DNA of 64,000 nucleotides from Halomonas caseinilytica (GCF_001662305.1 NZ_BDEP01000013.1:62001-126000), one strand, 5' to 3'; shown: positions 35,582 through 45,980, counted from the stretch's first letter. The notes: a model not told the origin generated them from the letters alone. Program-made: numbers and translations.

Positions 35582-36694
35582 ATGATCTCGAGACCCGAAA
35601 CCGCCGGTTGGCGAAAATGCCTGTTGCTGCTGTTGCTCGGCCTGAGCCTGGCGTTTCCTGTGTTCGCCCAGGCGCCACCTTCCCAAGCTCCCACCCCGGT
35701 CATCGCTGCCCGTGCTGAGTTGGCCAGGTGGAGCGACCCGCTGGATGCCCTGGGCACCCTCAAGGCCGACGAAAGCGTGACGCTGTCGGCCAAGGTGACC
35801 GAGACCATCGAGAGCCTCGAGTTCGAAGGCGGCGAACGGGTCGAAGCCGGGGATGTGCTGGTACGTCTCGACGACGACGAGGCCCAGGCCAACCTGCGCG
35901 CGGCCGAAGCCTTGCGTGACGAGCGCCAGGCCGCCGTGAATCGTCTCGCCCAGTTGCAACAACGCAACCTGGGCGTCCGAGCCGATGTCGAGGACAGCCG
36001 CGCCCAGCTTCGCCAGGCTCAGGCGGAGCTCGAGTCCTTGCAGGCCCAGCTCGACAACTACCAGATCAGAGCGCCTTTCTCGGGCGAGGTCGGTTTTCGC
36101 GATATCAGCATCGGCACCCTGGTCTCGCCGGGCGATGAACTGGTGACGCTCGACAAGCTCGATCGCATGAAACTGGATTTCCGGGTGCCCGAAACGACGC
36201 TTGGCTCACTGGAACCCGGCATGTCGCTGACCGCCACCAGCGCTGCCTTCCCGGAAACCGCTTTCGAGGGCGAGATCGCCACCATCGGCACCCGGGTCGA
36301 TCCAGTCAGCCGCAGCGTGTCGATACGCGCTCTGATCGACAACCCGCAACGCAAGCTGCGTCCCGGCATGCTGATGGAAGTCACCGTCACCCTCCATCCG
36401 CGCCAGGCCCTGGTGATTCCCGAAGCCGCACTGATCCCGGAAGGCGAGCGCCATTACGTGCTGGTCATCGACGAGGACAGCGACGCACAGGTAGCCCGTC
36501 GCCAGGTCAAGGTCGGCGAGCGCCGCCCCGGCGAGGCGGAGATACTGGCGGGCCTGTCGGCCGGCGACCTCGTCGTCAGCCACGGCGTGGAACGTGCCCA
36601 TGACGGAGAACGGGTCCGTCTGCTGGGCATCGCCGATGACGACACCTCGGTGCGCGCGTTGCTCGAGGCCAATCGCGACGCAGGAGGCGTCTGA
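35582..36694 (+). CDS. RND efflux periplasmic adaptor (membrane fusion protein)
   Basis: The 370-residue adaptor has a signal sequence (LLLLLLGLSLAFPVFAQA), the lipoyl half-motif (VTETIESLEFEGGERVEAGDVLVRLDDDEA), a coiled-coil hairpin (about 95-155), the second lipoyl half (YQIRAPFSGEVGFRDISIGTLVSPGDELVTL) and a beta-barrel. It connects an RND pump to an outer-membrane channel, not encoded here. The start at 35582 was chosen for the signal peptide; the in-frame extension to 35372 has no family features. Its stop overlaps the pump start (A of ATG at 36694). Confidence 0.9.
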   Translation: MISRPETAGWRKCLLLLLLGLSLAFPVFAQAPPSQAPTPVIAARAELARWSDPLDALGTLKADESVTLSAKVTETIESLEFEGGERVEAGDVLVRLDDDEAQANLRAAEALRDERQAAVNRLAQLQQRNLGVRADVEDSRAQLRQAQAELESLQAQLDNYQIRAPFSGEVGFRDISIGTLVSPGDELVTLDKLDRMKLDFRVPETTLGSLEPGMSLTATSAAFPETAFEGEIATIGTRVDPVSRSVSIRALIDNPQRKLRPGMLMEVTVTLHPRQALVIPEAALIPEGERHYVLVIDEDSDAQVARRQVKVGERRPGEAEILAGLSAGDLVVSHGVERAHDGERVRLLGIADDDTSVRALLEANRDAGGV

Positions 36695-39600
36695 TGCGTC
36701 TCTCCGACATTTCCGTCCAGCGGCCGGTACTGGCCACGGTACTGGCCGCCTTGATCGTCGCCTTCGGCCTGCTCGCACTCGATCGTCTGCCCCTGCAGGA
36801 ATACCCGTCCATCGATCCGCCGATCGTCAGCATCGACACCAACTATCCCGGTGCCTCGGCCGATGTGGTGGAGACCCGCATCACTCAGGTGCTGGAGGAT
36901 CGCATCAGCGGCGTGAGCGGCATCGAGGTGATTTCGTCGTCCAGCTCGGACGGCAGGTCCAGCATCCGCGTGGAATTCGGCCTGGACAAGGATATCGATG
37001 CGGCGGCCAACGACATCCGCGACCGCATTGCCGGCGCCCGGGACAATCTGCCCGACGCCGCCGACGCCACCGAAGTGCGCAAGGAAGACTCGGGCTCCGA
37101 TGTCGTGATCTGGCTTTCCCTGTCGGGAAGCGACTATGACATCGGCGAGCTCACCGACTACGCCGAGCGCTATCTCACCGACCGCTTTTCGGTGCTGGAG
37201 GGAGCCTCTCAGGTCATCGTCGGTGGCGGCGAAGAATACGCCATGCGCGTCTGGCTCGATGCCAACGCCCTGGCCGCTCGCGGCCTGACCGTAGGCGACA
37301 TCGAGGACAGCCTGCGCGAAGAGAACGTCGAATTGCCCGGCGGTTCCGTGGAGTCCCGGGACCGCCAGTTCATGGTGCGCCTGCCCCGCAACTTCGCGAC
37401 CCCCGACGACTTCCGAAATCTTGCACTCTCGCGAGACGACAATGGCTATCTGGTTCGCCTGGGCGATGTCGCCCGAGTGGAAGTCGGTGCCGTGGAGGAT
37501 CGCTCGCTGTTCCGAGGCAATGGCGTGCCGATGGTCGGCCTGGGCATCCGCAAGCAGTCCACCTCCAATGTCCTGGCCCTCTCCGATGCGGTCAAGGAGG
37601 AACTGGCCCGCGTTGCACCGACCCTGCCCGACGGCATGGAGCTCAAGCTGCACCATGACGCCTCCACGTTCGTCTCTCATGCCATTTCCGAAGTCGTCCA
37701 GACACTGTTCATTGCCATGGGGCTGGTCGTGGTCGCCATCTTCATCTTCCTCGGCAACCTGCGTACCACCCTGGTGCCGGCGGTCACCGTGCCCATCGCC
37801 CTGATCGGCACCTTCGCCGCCTTGGCCGCCATGGGCTTCACCATCAACCTGCTGACCCTGCTTGCCCTGGTGCTGGCCATTGGCCTGATCGTCGACGACG
37901 CCATCGTGGTGCTGGAGAACATCCACCGCCGCATGCAGGAACATGGCGAGACAGCACTGGTCGCGGCCTACCGGGGGAGTCGACAGATCGCCTTCGCGGT
38001 GATCGCCACCACCCTGGTGCTGATCGCGGTGTTCGTGCCATTGAGCTTTCTGCAAGGCGACATCGGCCGGTTGTTCTCGGAATTCGCCCTGACGCTGGCC
38101 GCCGCCGTCTCCATCTCCACGCTGCTGGCGCTGACCCTGACGCCGATGATGGCGTCCAAGATCCTCAAGCGCGACATGCACGAAGGGCGCATTGCCCATG
38201 GCGTGCATCGCGCCCTGGATGCCAGCCGTGCCGTCTATCGCCGAATGCTCGAGCGCGTACTGCGCTGGCGCTGGGCCGTCATGGCGCTGTTTCTCGCCGT
38301 GATCGGCGCCATGGTCTGGCTCAACGGCCAACTGCCCCGGGAATACACACCCCAGGAGGATCGCGGCACCTTCTTCGTGCTGATCAACGGACCTCCCGGT
38401 GCCACCTACGACTACATGCTCGACTACATGGACGAAATCGAGGCGCGGCTACTGCCTCTGCGCGAACATGGCGAGGTCGAACGCATCCTGGTGCGTGCGC
38501 CGCGCGGCTGGGGCGCCATCGAGAACTTCAACAGCGGCTTCGTGATCGTCAACCTCAGCGACTGGGGCAGCCGGCGCTCGGCCTGGCCGATCATGAACGA
38601 GATCCGCTCACGCCTGGCCGACCTGCCCGGTGTTCAGGCCTTCCCGGTGATGCCCCAGGGCTTCGGCGGCGGCAGCATGGATCAGTCGATGCAGTTCGTG
38701 CTCGGCGGCGGTACCTATGAGCAACTCGCCGAATGGCGCGACACCCTGATCGAGCACGTGCGCCAGGACAATCCTAATCTGCTCAACCTGGACAGCGACT
38801 ACGAGGAGAACCAGCCACAGCTCAGGGTCGACATCGACTATGATCGTGCCGCCGACCTCGGCGTCACCATCAGCGAAATCGGCAGCACCCTGGAGACGCT
38901 GCTCGGCGGCAGAACCGTGACGCGCTACGTGGACGACGGCCAGGAATACGATGTCATCCTCGAGGCCGAGCGCGGTTCCCGCCCCAGCCCTCGCTCGCTG
39001 GACAGCCTCATGGTGCGTTCATCGCGCTCGGGTGAACTGGTGCCCCTCTCCAGCATGGTCACCCTCACCGACTTCGCCGGGCCCAGCACCCTGAATCGCT
39101 ACAATCGCCTGCGCTCGATCACCATCCAGGCCAACCTCGCCGACGGCTATTCCATGGGCGAGGCACTCGACTACCTGGAAACCACGGCGGACGAGCTTCT
39201 GCCTCCCGAAGTACAGACCGACGTCAAGGGCGACGCCCGGGACTACCAGGAAGCCAGCAGTGCCACCACCTTCCTGCTGGCCCTCGGGGTCCTCGTGGTC
39301 TTCCTGGTACTGGCCGGGCAGTTCGAAAGCTTCATCCATCCGCTGGTGATCATGTGCACGGTGCCTCTGGCGATGATCGGCGCCCTGCTGGGGCTGGGCC
39401 TCACCGGCCAGTCCCTGAACACCTACAGTCAAGTGGGGCTGGTGATGCTGGTCGGGCTGGCCGCCAAGAACGGCATCCTGATCGTCGAGTTCGCCAACCA
39501 GTTGCGCGACGCCGGCCACGCCTTCCACGACGCCCTGGTCGAGGCCGCGGTGACCCGGTTGCGTCCGGTCGTGATGACCGCCGTGACCACCATGGCCGGT

Positions 39601-39810
39601 GCAGTGCCCTTGATCGTCTCCACCGGTGCCGGCGCCGAGACACGCCTGGTGCTCGGCACGGTGATCCTCGGTGGGCTGGCCACCGCGACACTGTTCACGC
39701 TGTTCGTGGTCCCCGTGGCCTATGACCTGTTGGCGCGACGCACCGGCTCGCCCGGCGCCGTGGCCCAGCGCCTGGATCGCGAGATGGCCGAACACCCTCC
39801 CTCCCACTGA
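36694..39810 (+). CDS. RND multidrug-efflux permease (HAE1 type)
   Basis: This 1038-residue inner-membrane pump has the usual twelve transmembrane helices and two large periplasmic loops. It starts MRLSDISVQRPVLATVLAALIVAFG and carries SIDTNYPGASADVVETRITQ, the proton-relay motif GLIVDDAIVVLENIHRRM, and a late LVGLAAKNGILIVEFANQLRD. The length is standard for AcrB-like pumps. Substrates cannot be predicted. It is cotranscribed with the adaptor gene, and a strong GC hairpin follows the stop. Confidence 0.93.
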   Translation: MRLSDISVQRPVLATVLAALIVAFGLLALDRLPLQEYPSIDPPIVSIDTNYPGASADVVETRITQVLEDRISGVSGIEVISSSSSDGRSSIRVEFGLDKDIDAAANDIRDRIAGARDNLPDAADATEVRKEDSGSDVVIWLSLSGSDYDIGELTDYAERYLTDRFSVLEGASQVIVGGGEEYAMRVWLDANALAARGLTVGDIEDSLREENVELPGGSVESRDRQFMVRLPRNFATPDDFRNLALSRDDNGYLVRLGDVARVEVGAVEDRSLFRGNGVPMVGLGIRKQSTSNVLALSDAVKEELARVAPTLPDGMELKLHHDASTFVSHAISEVVQTLFIAMGLVVVAIFIFLGNLRTTLVPAVTVPIALIGTFAALAAMGFTINLLTLLALVLAIGLIVDDAIVVLENIHRRMQEHGETALVAAYRGSRQIAFAVIATTLVLIAVFVPLSFLQGDIGRLFSEFALTLAAAVSISTLLALTLTPMMASKILKRDMHEGRIAHGVHRALDASRAVYRRMLERVLRWRWAVMALFLAVIGAMVWLNGQLPREYTPQEDRGTFFVLINGPPGATYDYMLDYMDEIEARLLPLREHGEVERILVRAPRGWGAIENFNSGFVIVNLSDWGSRRSAWPIMNEIRSRLADLPGVQAFPVMPQGFGGGSMDQSMQFVLGGGTYEQLAEWRDTLIEHVRQDNPNLLNLDSDYEENQPQLRVDIDYDRAADLGVTISEIGSTLETLLGGRTVTRYVDDGQEYDVILEAERGSRPSPRSLDSLMVRSSRSGELVPLSSMVTLTDFAGPSTLNRYNRLRSITIQANLADGYSMGEALDYLETTADELLPPEVQTDVKGDARDYQEASSATTFLLALGVLVVFLVLAGQFESFIHPLVIMCTVPLAMIGALLGLGLTGQSLNTYSQVGLVMLVGLAAKNGILIVEFANQLRDAGHAFHDALVEAAVTRLRPVVMTAVTTMAGAVPLIVSTGAGAETRLVLGTVILGGLATATLFTLFVVPVAYDLLARRTGSPGAVAQRLDREMAEHPPSH

Positions 39811-39816
39811 CGCCAC

Positions 39817-39843
39817 GACGGGCCGCCGCGCAGGCGGCCCGTC
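39817..39843 (+). terminator. Terminator after the RND pump
   Basis: GACGGGCCGCC (39817-39827) and GGCGGCCCGTC (39833-39843) form a perfect 11-base stem with a GCGCA loop, six bases after the stop codon, followed by ATCTTCCC. It is a GC-rich stem with a weak U-tract. Confidence 0.7.
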
Positions 39844-40143
39844 ATCTTCCCGCCTCTCCCCCTTCCCGAACGCGACCGGAACTTTCCACAACGCTCTCCG
39901 GAACGCCCTTCAGACCATTGTTACGATCTTTCTTCCGCATAGCGTTGACACAACGACGACCCATGCCCCTGAAAGACGTGGTGAAAAGGCGTGACGCCCG
40001 GCTAGGCTGTCTTGTGCAGCTCGTCGGGATGAAACCCGTCGCAATGAAGACATTGCCTGTCGTATCGGCGCCTTCCTTGCCAGGCGCAAATACCGGAAGC
40101 TGAACCCACAACGGTTGAAAAACAACTCACAAGGATCGCCTCC
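39844..40143. other. Gap before the TRAP transporter operon
   Basis: About 300 bases without a gene. A TTGACA at 39945-39950 has no good -10 at 16-18 bases. AAGGA lies about 10 bases before the dctP ATG. The region is moderately AT-richer than the flanking genes and should hold the dctPQM promoter, but no specific operator is recognised. Confidence 0.4.
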
Positions 40144-41169
40144 ATGATCGACTCCCTGCAGAGCGCTCTGCCCCGTCGCGCCTCCCTGCTCGCCCTCATG
40201 GCCGGCATGAGCCTCGGCGGCCCGATGATGAATGCACAAGCCGCCACCCAGATGGACTTTTCCAACGAATACAACGCCAGTTCGATCCACGCCGAAGGCG
40301 ACGCCTGGTTCATCCAGCGCGTCGAGGAACTGACCGACGGCGAACTGGACATCACCCTGCACACCGGCGCCTCGCTCGGCTTCCGTTCCGCCGACCATTT
40401 CTACGCCGTGGCCGACAACGCCGTGCAGATCGCCGACAGCCTGTCCGGCACCCTGGGGGGCATCGATCCCATCTTCCTGCTGTCGTCGCTGCCCTTTCTC
40501 GCCGACGATGTCGAATCGGCCAAGCGGCTCTACGAAATCGCCCGGCCCGAATACGCGAAGGTCTTCAACGAGAACAACCAGGTGCTGCTCTATGCCTCTC
40601 CCTGGCCGGCCAGCGGCATCTGGTCGCAAGACCCCGTCACCGACATGCAGGCACTGCAGGATCTCAAGATCCGCACCTACGACCGCAACGGCACCGAGAT
40701 CCTGCGCAATGCCGGGGCCGCTCCGGTCAAGCTCTCCTGGGCCGACGTCGTGCCGCAACTCGCCACCGGGGGGATCGAGGCCGTGCTCACCTCGGCGGAA
40801 TCCGGCGCCAATGCCAGCTTCTGGGAACACCTGAACGACTTCAGCGCGATCCAGTACGCCATTCCGCTCAACATGGTGCACATGAATCGCGATGCCTTCG
40901 AATCGCTCGACGAATCCCAGCAAGACGCCATCAAGCAGGCCGCTCGAGAAACCGACGAGCACAACTGGGAGGTGGTCAAGCAGCGCGTCGCCCAGAATTA
41001 CGAAACGCTCGAATCCCATGACGTCGCCATCCACGACCCGATTCCCGATGAATTCCGCGCGGGGCTGGAAGAGGCCGCCACCCCGGTCGTCGACAACTGG
41101 CTCGACAACATCGGCGAACGCGGCGAGCGCATCCTCGATGAATTCGACAACAGCCAGGCTTCACCATAA
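40144..41169 (+). CDS. TRAP transporter solute-binding protein (DctP type)
   Basis: The 341-residue periplasmic protein has a signal peptide (ending NAQA). It carries the DctP fold motifs: HAEGDAWFIQRVEELTDGELDITLHTGASLG, LPFLADDVESAKRLYEIARPEY and the ligand-carboxylate segment LKIRTYDRNGTEILRNAGAAPVKLSWADVVPQLATGGIEAVLTS. It captures an organic anion for DctQM using a sodium gradient. The substrate is not evident from sequence or context. Its stop overlaps the dctQ ATG by one base. Confidence 0.9.
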   Translation: MIDSLQSALPRRASLLALMAGMSLGGPMMNAQAATQMDFSNEYNASSIHAEGDAWFIQRVEELTDGELDITLHTGASLGFRSADHFYAVADNAVQIADSLSGTLGGIDPIFLLSSLPFLADDVESAKRLYEIARPEYAKVFNENNQVLLYASPWPASGIWSQDPVTDMQALQDLKIRTYDRNGTEILRNAGAAPVKLSWADVVPQLATGGIEAVLTSAESGANASFWEHLNDFSAIQYAIPLNMVHMNRDAFESLDESQQDAIKQAARETDEHNWEVVKQRVAQNYETLESHDVAIHDPIPDEFRAGLEEAATPVVDNWLDNIGERGERILDEFDNSQASP

Positions 41170-41714
41170 TGCCGACGACGCCCGCACGCTCCCGAAGCAT
41201 GCCCGAGACACTCGCCATTCGGCTCGGCCAGCTCGCCTCCGGGCTGGCCAGGCTGGGTGCCTGGCTCGGCATGCTGCTGATCGTCTACATGCTCGGCCAC
41301 ATCCTGCTCGAGATCGCCCTGCGCTTGTTCGGCCGCTCCACCTTCGTGCTCGACGAGTTCATCGGCTACAGCGTGGCGGCCATGACCTTTCTCAGTCTGC
41401 CCTACGCGCTGGAACAAGGCGGGCTGATTCGCGTCTCGCTGGTGCTCGAGCGGTTTCCGAAGCGCTGGCGCTGGCCATTCGAGCTGTTCGCCAGCCTCTC
41501 CACCCTGGTCGTCTTCGGCTGGCTCGCCCACTTCTGGACCATCGCCGTGCAACGCAGCCATGCCCGCGGCATCGTCAGCGAAACCCTGGCCGAAACGCCG
41601 CTGTGGATTCCCCAGGGGGCCGTGCTGGTCGGGCTGTACCTGCTGTGCCTGATACTCGTCGCCCGAACGCTCAGGATTCTGGTCGAGCGCGCCACCTTCG
41701 ACAGCGGAGCATGA
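41169..41714 (+). CDS. TRAP transporter small permease (DctQ type)
   Basis: The 181-residue protein has four predicted transmembrane helices, with the conserved RLFGRSTFVLDEFIGYSVAAMTFLSLPYALEQGGLIRVSLVLERFP segment of DctQ proteins. It stabilises the large permease. It lies between dctP (TAATG overlap) and dctM (three bases). Confidence 0.88.
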   Translation: MPTTPARSRSMPETLAIRLGQLASGLARLGAWLGMLLIVYMLGHILLEIALRLFGRSTFVLDEFIGYSVAAMTFLSLPYALEQGGLIRVSLVLERFPKRWRWPFELFASLSTLVVFGWLAHFWTIAVQRSHARGIVSETLAETPLWIPQGAVLVGLYLLCLILVARTLRILVERATFDSGA

Positions 41715-41717
41715 GTC

Positions 41718-43022
41718 ATGGATATTCTATGGATTGGCCTCGGCGTGCTGGCCCTGTTGCTGGGCGTGCTGGCGCTGGGCAGCTGGATCTTCGCCGGCCT
41801 GGTGATGGTCGCCGTGCTATCGCTATGGGGTCTCGGCGATTTCGGCTTCGACCGCATCGGATTGATTCTGTCGAAGATTCTCTTTCGTGCCGCCAACAGC
41901 TGGGAGCTCTCGGCGATCCCCTTGTTCATCCTGATGGGGGAATTGATCTTCCGCTCGGATATCGCCGAGCGTCTGTTCAGGGGGCTGACCCCTCTCACCC
42001 GATATCTGCCCGGCGGCATCCTGCACACCAACGTGCTGGGCTGCACGCTGTTCGCCGCTGTCAGCGGTTCCAGCGCCGCCACCACGGCGACCATCGGCAA
42101 GATCACGACCCGCGAGCTGGCCGACCGGGGCTATGATCGCCGCCTGTCGATAGGTTCTCTGGCCGGAGCTGGCAGTCTGGGGCTGCTGATTCCGCCATCG
42201 ATCGTCATGATCGTCTATGGCGTTCAGGCCGAGGTGTCGATCAGCAAGCTGTTCATGGCCGGTGTGTTGCCCGGCTTGCTCGTGGCACTGCTCTACATCG
42301 GATATGTCATGCTGCGCTGTCTGGCGACCCCCTCCCTCGCTCCCCGACAGGAGGCCGACTCGACCACGCCCGGACAAGCCCTGCGCCTGCTGGCTCCGGT
42401 ACTCGGCCTGGTCGTGGTGGTGCTCGGCGCCATCTACACAGGTATCGCCACGCCATCGGAAGCCGCCGCCATCGGCTGCGGCGCCACCCTGCTCCTGCTC
42501 GCCGCGGAACGCCAGCTGAGCATCGGACTGTTTCTCTCCGCGTTGCGCGGCACCCTGGTTACCTCCGTCATGGTCTGTAGCCTGCTGGTCGCCGCCGCCA
42601 TGCTGTCGACGGCCATGGGCTACCTGCACCTGCCCAGCGAGCTGGCCAGCTGGATTGCCCATCAGGGGTTCTCGCCGATTGCCCTGCTGCTGGCCATGGC
42701 ACTCTTCTACATCCTGCTCGGGCTCTTCCTGGACGGCATCTCGATTACCGTGATGAGCCTGCCGATCACCCTGCCCATCATCATCCAGGCCGGTTATGAC
42801 CCGCTGTGGTTCGGCATCTTCCTGGTGATCATGGTCGAGCTCGGACAGATCACCCCGCCGGTGGGCTTCAATCTCTTCGTGCTCCAGGGGCTGACCGGCG
42901 AGAGCATCAGCCGCGTGGCCCTGGCGGCGGCGCCGTTCTTTGCGCTGATGTGCCTGGCGGCGTTGATCATCAGCGTCTGGCCCGAACTAGCGTTGTGGCT
43001 GCCCAGCGTGCTGTCGGGATAG
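41718..43022 (+). CDS. TRAP transporter large permease (DctM type)
   Basis: The 434-residue transporter has about twelve hydrophobic segments. Family motifs are LSAIPLFILMGELIFRSDIAERLFRG, GCTLFAAVSGSSAATTATIGKI, GAGSLGLLIPPSIVMIVYG and GQITPPVGFNLFVLQGLTG. It couples sodium flux to uptake of the solute delivered by DctP. It is the last gene of dctPQM and converges on the VOC gene with seven bases between stops. Confidence 0.93.
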   Translation: MDILWIGLGVLALLLGVLALGSWIFAGLVMVAVLSLWGLGDFGFDRIGLILSKILFRAANSWELSAIPLFILMGELIFRSDIAERLFRGLTPLTRYLPGGILHTNVLGCTLFAAVSGSSAATTATIGKITTRELADRGYDRRLSIGSLAGAGSLGLLIPPSIVMIVYGVQAEVSISKLFMAGVLPGLLVALLYIGYVMLRCLATPSLAPRQEADSTTPGQALRLLAPVLGLVVVVLGAIYTGIATPSEAAAIGCGATLLLLAAERQLSIGLFLSALRGTLVTSVMVCSLLVAAAMLSTAMGYLHLPSELASWIAHQGFSPIALLLAMALFYILLGLFLDGISITVMSLPITLPIIIQAGYDPLWFGIFLVIMVELGQITPPVGFNLFVLQGLTGESISRVALAAAPFFALMCLAALIISVWPELALWLPSVLSG

Positions 43023-43029
43023 GGGCCGC

Positions 43030-43443
43030 TCACCGATCTTCGGGACCGATCCACACGAAGGGGTTATGGGCGACTTCCCAGAGATGGCCATCGGGGTCGG
43101 CGAAGTAACCGGAATAGCCGCCCCAGAAGACCTTCTGCCCCGGCTTGACCAGACGGGCGCCAGCCTCTACCGCTCGCGCCAGCACGGCATCCACCTCGGC
43201 CTCGCTCGACACATTGTGAGCCAGCGCCACGCCGCCGAACGCCGGCTTGTCGCCCGCAGACAGGCCGGCATCCTTGGCCAGGGCCTCACGACCGTAAAGC
43301 CCTAGCCAGGTGCCGTTCAGGGTGAAGAAGGCCACTTCCGGCGGTGACTCGAGCCTTGGCCAACCTAGCCCCTGCTCATAGAAACGTACGGCCCGCTCGA
43401 TATCGTCGACGCCGAGCGTGATCATGCTGATTCTGGGCTGCAT
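43030..43443 (-). CDS. VOC family (glyoxalase-like) protein
   Basis: The 137-residue protein starts MQPRISMITLGVDDIERAVRFYEQGLGWPR, the first beta-alpha-beta module. The second ends YFADPDGHLWEVAHNPF, with the metal-binding Glu typical of vicinal oxygen chelate proteins. Possible roles include lactoylglutathione-lyase-like, dioxygenase or resistance functions; none is supported specifically. Confidence 0.82.
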   Translation of the reverse strand: MQPRISMITLGVDDIERAVRFYEQGLGWPRLESPPEVAFFTLNGTWLGLYGREALAKDAGLSAGDKPAFGGVALAHNVSSEAEVDAVLARAVEAGARLVKPGQKVFWGGYSGYFADPDGHLWEVAHNPFVWIGPEDR

Positions 43444-43574
43444 GTCGACCTACCTCTTGTGGCCTGCCTCTCGTATGGCACAGCCTCAACATAGGCGGCT
43501 CGCCGATACCCGGCAAGCCACCGATCACCGTTCTCCTTGCGGGTCGTCGAGCACAGCTACCTGCCAACACCCGC

Positions 43575-44474
43575 TTAGTCTCGCCACCACCAGTCAGCCT
43601 GTGTCTCGGCCACCGCATCATGGGCATGCAGGCTCTCGGCATGTTCCACCCGCACGTGGAATCCCGTGATGTCCGGCGCCTCGCTCAACGCCTGGTGCAA
43701 TCGGCGCGCCGCGTCCTCGCAGAACATCGTGTTCTGGCCATTGGCCAGGGCGAACGCCTGTTCATCGACGCGCTTGACCGCCGTCTGCAGCGCCGTGCCC
43801 AGCGCCTGCTCGACTCGCTCGATCAAGGCCAGCCAGGGAGGAACATCGACTCCCTGGGCAAGCCGTACCGTGATCCGTGCCTCGCTGCGCTGACTATGGG
43901 GCGTGGCCAGAATGCCCTGCGACTCGCCAAGCCAGTCGCGTATCGCGGCATGATCGAGAGGCTCACCGCCGAAGTCACGGTCGAATTGCTGCTGGATCAG
44001 CTGGCGTGCCAAGGCCGCCGAACAAGGGCAGGTCGAGGAATAGCCGACCGTCAGTTCCACCTGTGTTTCGACGCTGTTGCCTTCGCGCCAGCTCCGCAGC
44101 GCGACGGGATAGCCCTTCCAGCCCGCCAGCGGGCTGATCAGTGCCGGTCGTCGTAGCGTCAACTCCCCCGTCAGGGCGATCCGCGCCCGCCTGGACAAGT
44201 CGGCGTGGCTCGCCAGGAAGCCTTCCAGCAGCCCGGAAAGCCTCGATACCTCGAGCTCGCGTTCCGCCAGTTCCTCCAGCATCAGGTAAAGCCGGGACAT
44301 ATGGATGCCCTTGGCATCGGGATCGTCCAGGCTGACCGACGCCGACACTCGCGCGTCGACGGGATGCTCGGCCACGCGAACCGGCAAGGCGATGCCTTCC
44401 ATGCCGACCCAGTTCAACACACCGCGCGTCGTCGTGCGGCCTGCGGCCACATCCTCGAGCGTTTCCGGCATCAT
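43575..44474 (-). CDS. folE2: GTP cyclohydrolase FolE2 (type IB)
   Basis: The 299-residue enzyme converts GTP to dihydroneopterin triphosphate, the first step of folate synthesis. FolE2 can work with metals other than zinc, replacing zinc-dependent FolE under zinc starvation. Motifs include the [11 protein letters not shown] start, [14 protein letters not shown], the catalytic cysteine segment [31 protein letters not shown] and [15 protein letters not shown]. It overlaps the COG0523 GTPase stop by four bases and shares its Zur-like control site. Confidence 0.92.
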   Translation of the reverse strand: MMPETLEDVAAGRTTTRGVLNWVGMEGIALPVRVAEHPVDARVSASVSLDDPDAKGIHMSRLYLMLEELAERELEVSRLSGLLEGFLASHADLSRRARIALTGELTLRRPALISPLAGWKGYPVALRSWREGNSVETQVELTVGYSSTCPCSAALARQLIQQQFDRDFGGEPLDHAAIRDWLGESQGILATPHSQRSEARITVRLAQGVDVPPWLALIERVEQALGTALQTAVKRVDEQAFALANGQNTMFCEDAARRLHQALSEAPDITGFHVRVEHAESLHAHDAVAETQADWWWRD

Positions 44475-45709
44475 GACGCCTCCCGCTCATCGACGACATC
44501 CCAGCTCGGAAACGGATCGGGCAAGGCGAGCCAGGCATCGAGGCCTGCCTGCAATTGCTCGTCGTCGAGCAGGCAATCATCCAGGGCACGCCGAATGGCG
44601 TCCTCGTCCATGTCCTGCCCGATGAAGACCAGTTCCTGGCGCATGTCGCCGAATGGTTCTTGCCACTTTTCGAGGATGCGTTGCCGAAAGGTCGGCTCGG
44701 TCGGCCAATGCGCCTCGGGAATGGCTTTCCAGAACATGCCGGCCAGACCGTAGTGCGCGATGCCGCCGGCCTGGCTCCACTGGCCGGCATGGCGCGGCCG
44801 GCTGGCCAGCCAGAAGAAGCCCTTGGAACGCAGCAGACGGTCGCCGAATCCTCGCTCGTGCAGCTGATCGAAGAATCGCTGAGGATGGAAGGGACGCCTC
44901 GCCCGGTAAACGAAGCTCGAGACACCGTATTCCTCCGTTTCCGGCTGGTGCTCCCCGCGCATTTCCTTGAGCCAGCCGGGTGCCTGGCTGGCACGCTCGA
45001 AACTGAACAGGCCGGTATCGAGCACCTTGCCCAACGGCACGTCGCCATGGCGCATGGCGATGAGCTCGGCCTGGGGATTGAGTGCCCGCAGCACGGCTTT
45101 CAGCTCCACCAGCTGTTCGGCCTCCAGCAGATCGACCTTGCTGATCAAGAGCACATCGCAGAACTCCACCTGATCGACCAGCAGATCGGCCAGATTGCGC
45201 TCGTCGTCCTCGCCAAGGCTTTGCCCCGCTTCCTCTAGCGAATCGGCCCGACGGTACTGCTCGAGAAAGTTCACGCCATCGACCACGGTGACCAGGGTGT
45301 CCAGCCTCGCCACATCCGACAGGCTGCGGCCCTGTTCGTCCTCGAAGGTGAAGGTCTCGGCCACCGGCAGGGGCTCGGAAATCCCGGTGGATTCGATCAC
45401 CAGTTGATCGAAGCGACCCTCCCGGGCCAGACGCCCGACCTCTTCCAGCAGATCCTCGCGCAAGGTGCAGCAGATGCAGCCATTGCTCATCTCGACCAGG
45501 CGCTCCTCGGCGCGGTTCAACGCGATTTCGCCACGTCCCTCGCCGCGTACCAGGTCGGCATCGATGTTTACCTCGCTCATGTCATTGACGATCACGGCGA
45601 TACGTCGTCCTTCGCGATTGGCCAGGATGCGGTTGAGCACGGTGGTCTTTCCTGCTCCCAGAAACCCTGACAATACGGTGACGGGCAGCGGACCATGGGC
45701 ATGGTTCAT
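44471..45709 (-). CDS. COG0523 zinc-homeostasis GTPase (ZigA/CobW type)
   Basis: The 412-residue metal chaperone has the P-loop GFLGAGKT (15-22), the metal-binding CICC at 78-81 ([11 protein letters not shown]), [17 protein letters not shown] and [11 protein letters not shown], plus a C-terminal CobW_C domain. ZigA-type members deliver zinc under zinc limitation. The start at 45709 follows AAGGAG; eight more codons upstream are possible. The Zur-like box lies 48 bases upstream. Cotranscription with folE2 supports a zinc-starvation operon. Confidence 0.9.
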   Translation of the reverse strand: MNHAHGPLPVTVLSGFLGAGKTTVLNRILANREGRRIAVIVNDMSEVNIDADLVRGEGRGEIALNRAEERLVEMSNGCICCTLREDLLEEVGRLAREGRFDQLVIESTGISEPLPVAETFTFEDEQGRSLSDVARLDTLVTVVDGVNFLEQYRRADSLEEAGQSLGEDDERNLADLLVDQVEFCDVLLISKVDLLEAEQLVELKAVLRALNPQAELIAMRHGDVPLGKVLDTGLFSFERASQAPGWLKEMRGEHQPETEEYGVSSFVYRARRPFHPQRFFDQLHERGFGDRLLRSKGFFWLASRPRHAGQWSQAGGIAHYGLAGMFWKAIPEAHWPTEPTFRQRILEKWQEPFGDMRQELVFIGQDMDEDAIRRALDDCLLDDEQLQAGLDAWLALPDPFPSWDVVDEREAS

Positions 45710-45756
45710 CGTTGTCTCTCCTTCATTCGACACGGCAGCGCCGCCAAATATTAAAC

Positions 45757-45769
45757 GTTATAACATAAC
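45757..45769 (-). promoter_or_regulatory. Zur-like box
   Basis: GTTATAACATAAC closely matches the core GTTATANTATAAC of gammaproteobacterial Zur boxes and sits in an AT-rich patch 48 bases upstream of the COG0523 start. Together with folE2 and the GTPase downstream, it predicts repression by Zur-Zn and induction in zinc starvation. Confidence 0.75.
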
Positions 45770-45980
45770 AAAAACAACCTGAAGACAAATCCGTGCGCGA
45801 TGGGCTGCACCGACCCTGTCGCGAAATGCCAAGCTGGAACCCGTCGCCGGCATGCCTGTCAACCGATCAGTGCCATACTGTGGGAAGCACCGACTACATG
45901 GCGATTGACACGCGCCGCCCGCCGCCCTGGCATTTCCTGGTGGCTGGCGCACGTCAAGCCCCTCCAAGGAGGATCGAACC

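Noticed and set aside
36454..38331. 625-codon reverse reading opposite the RND pump
   Set aside because: Asp/His/Gly/Gln-rich antisense shadow of a conserved pump gene.
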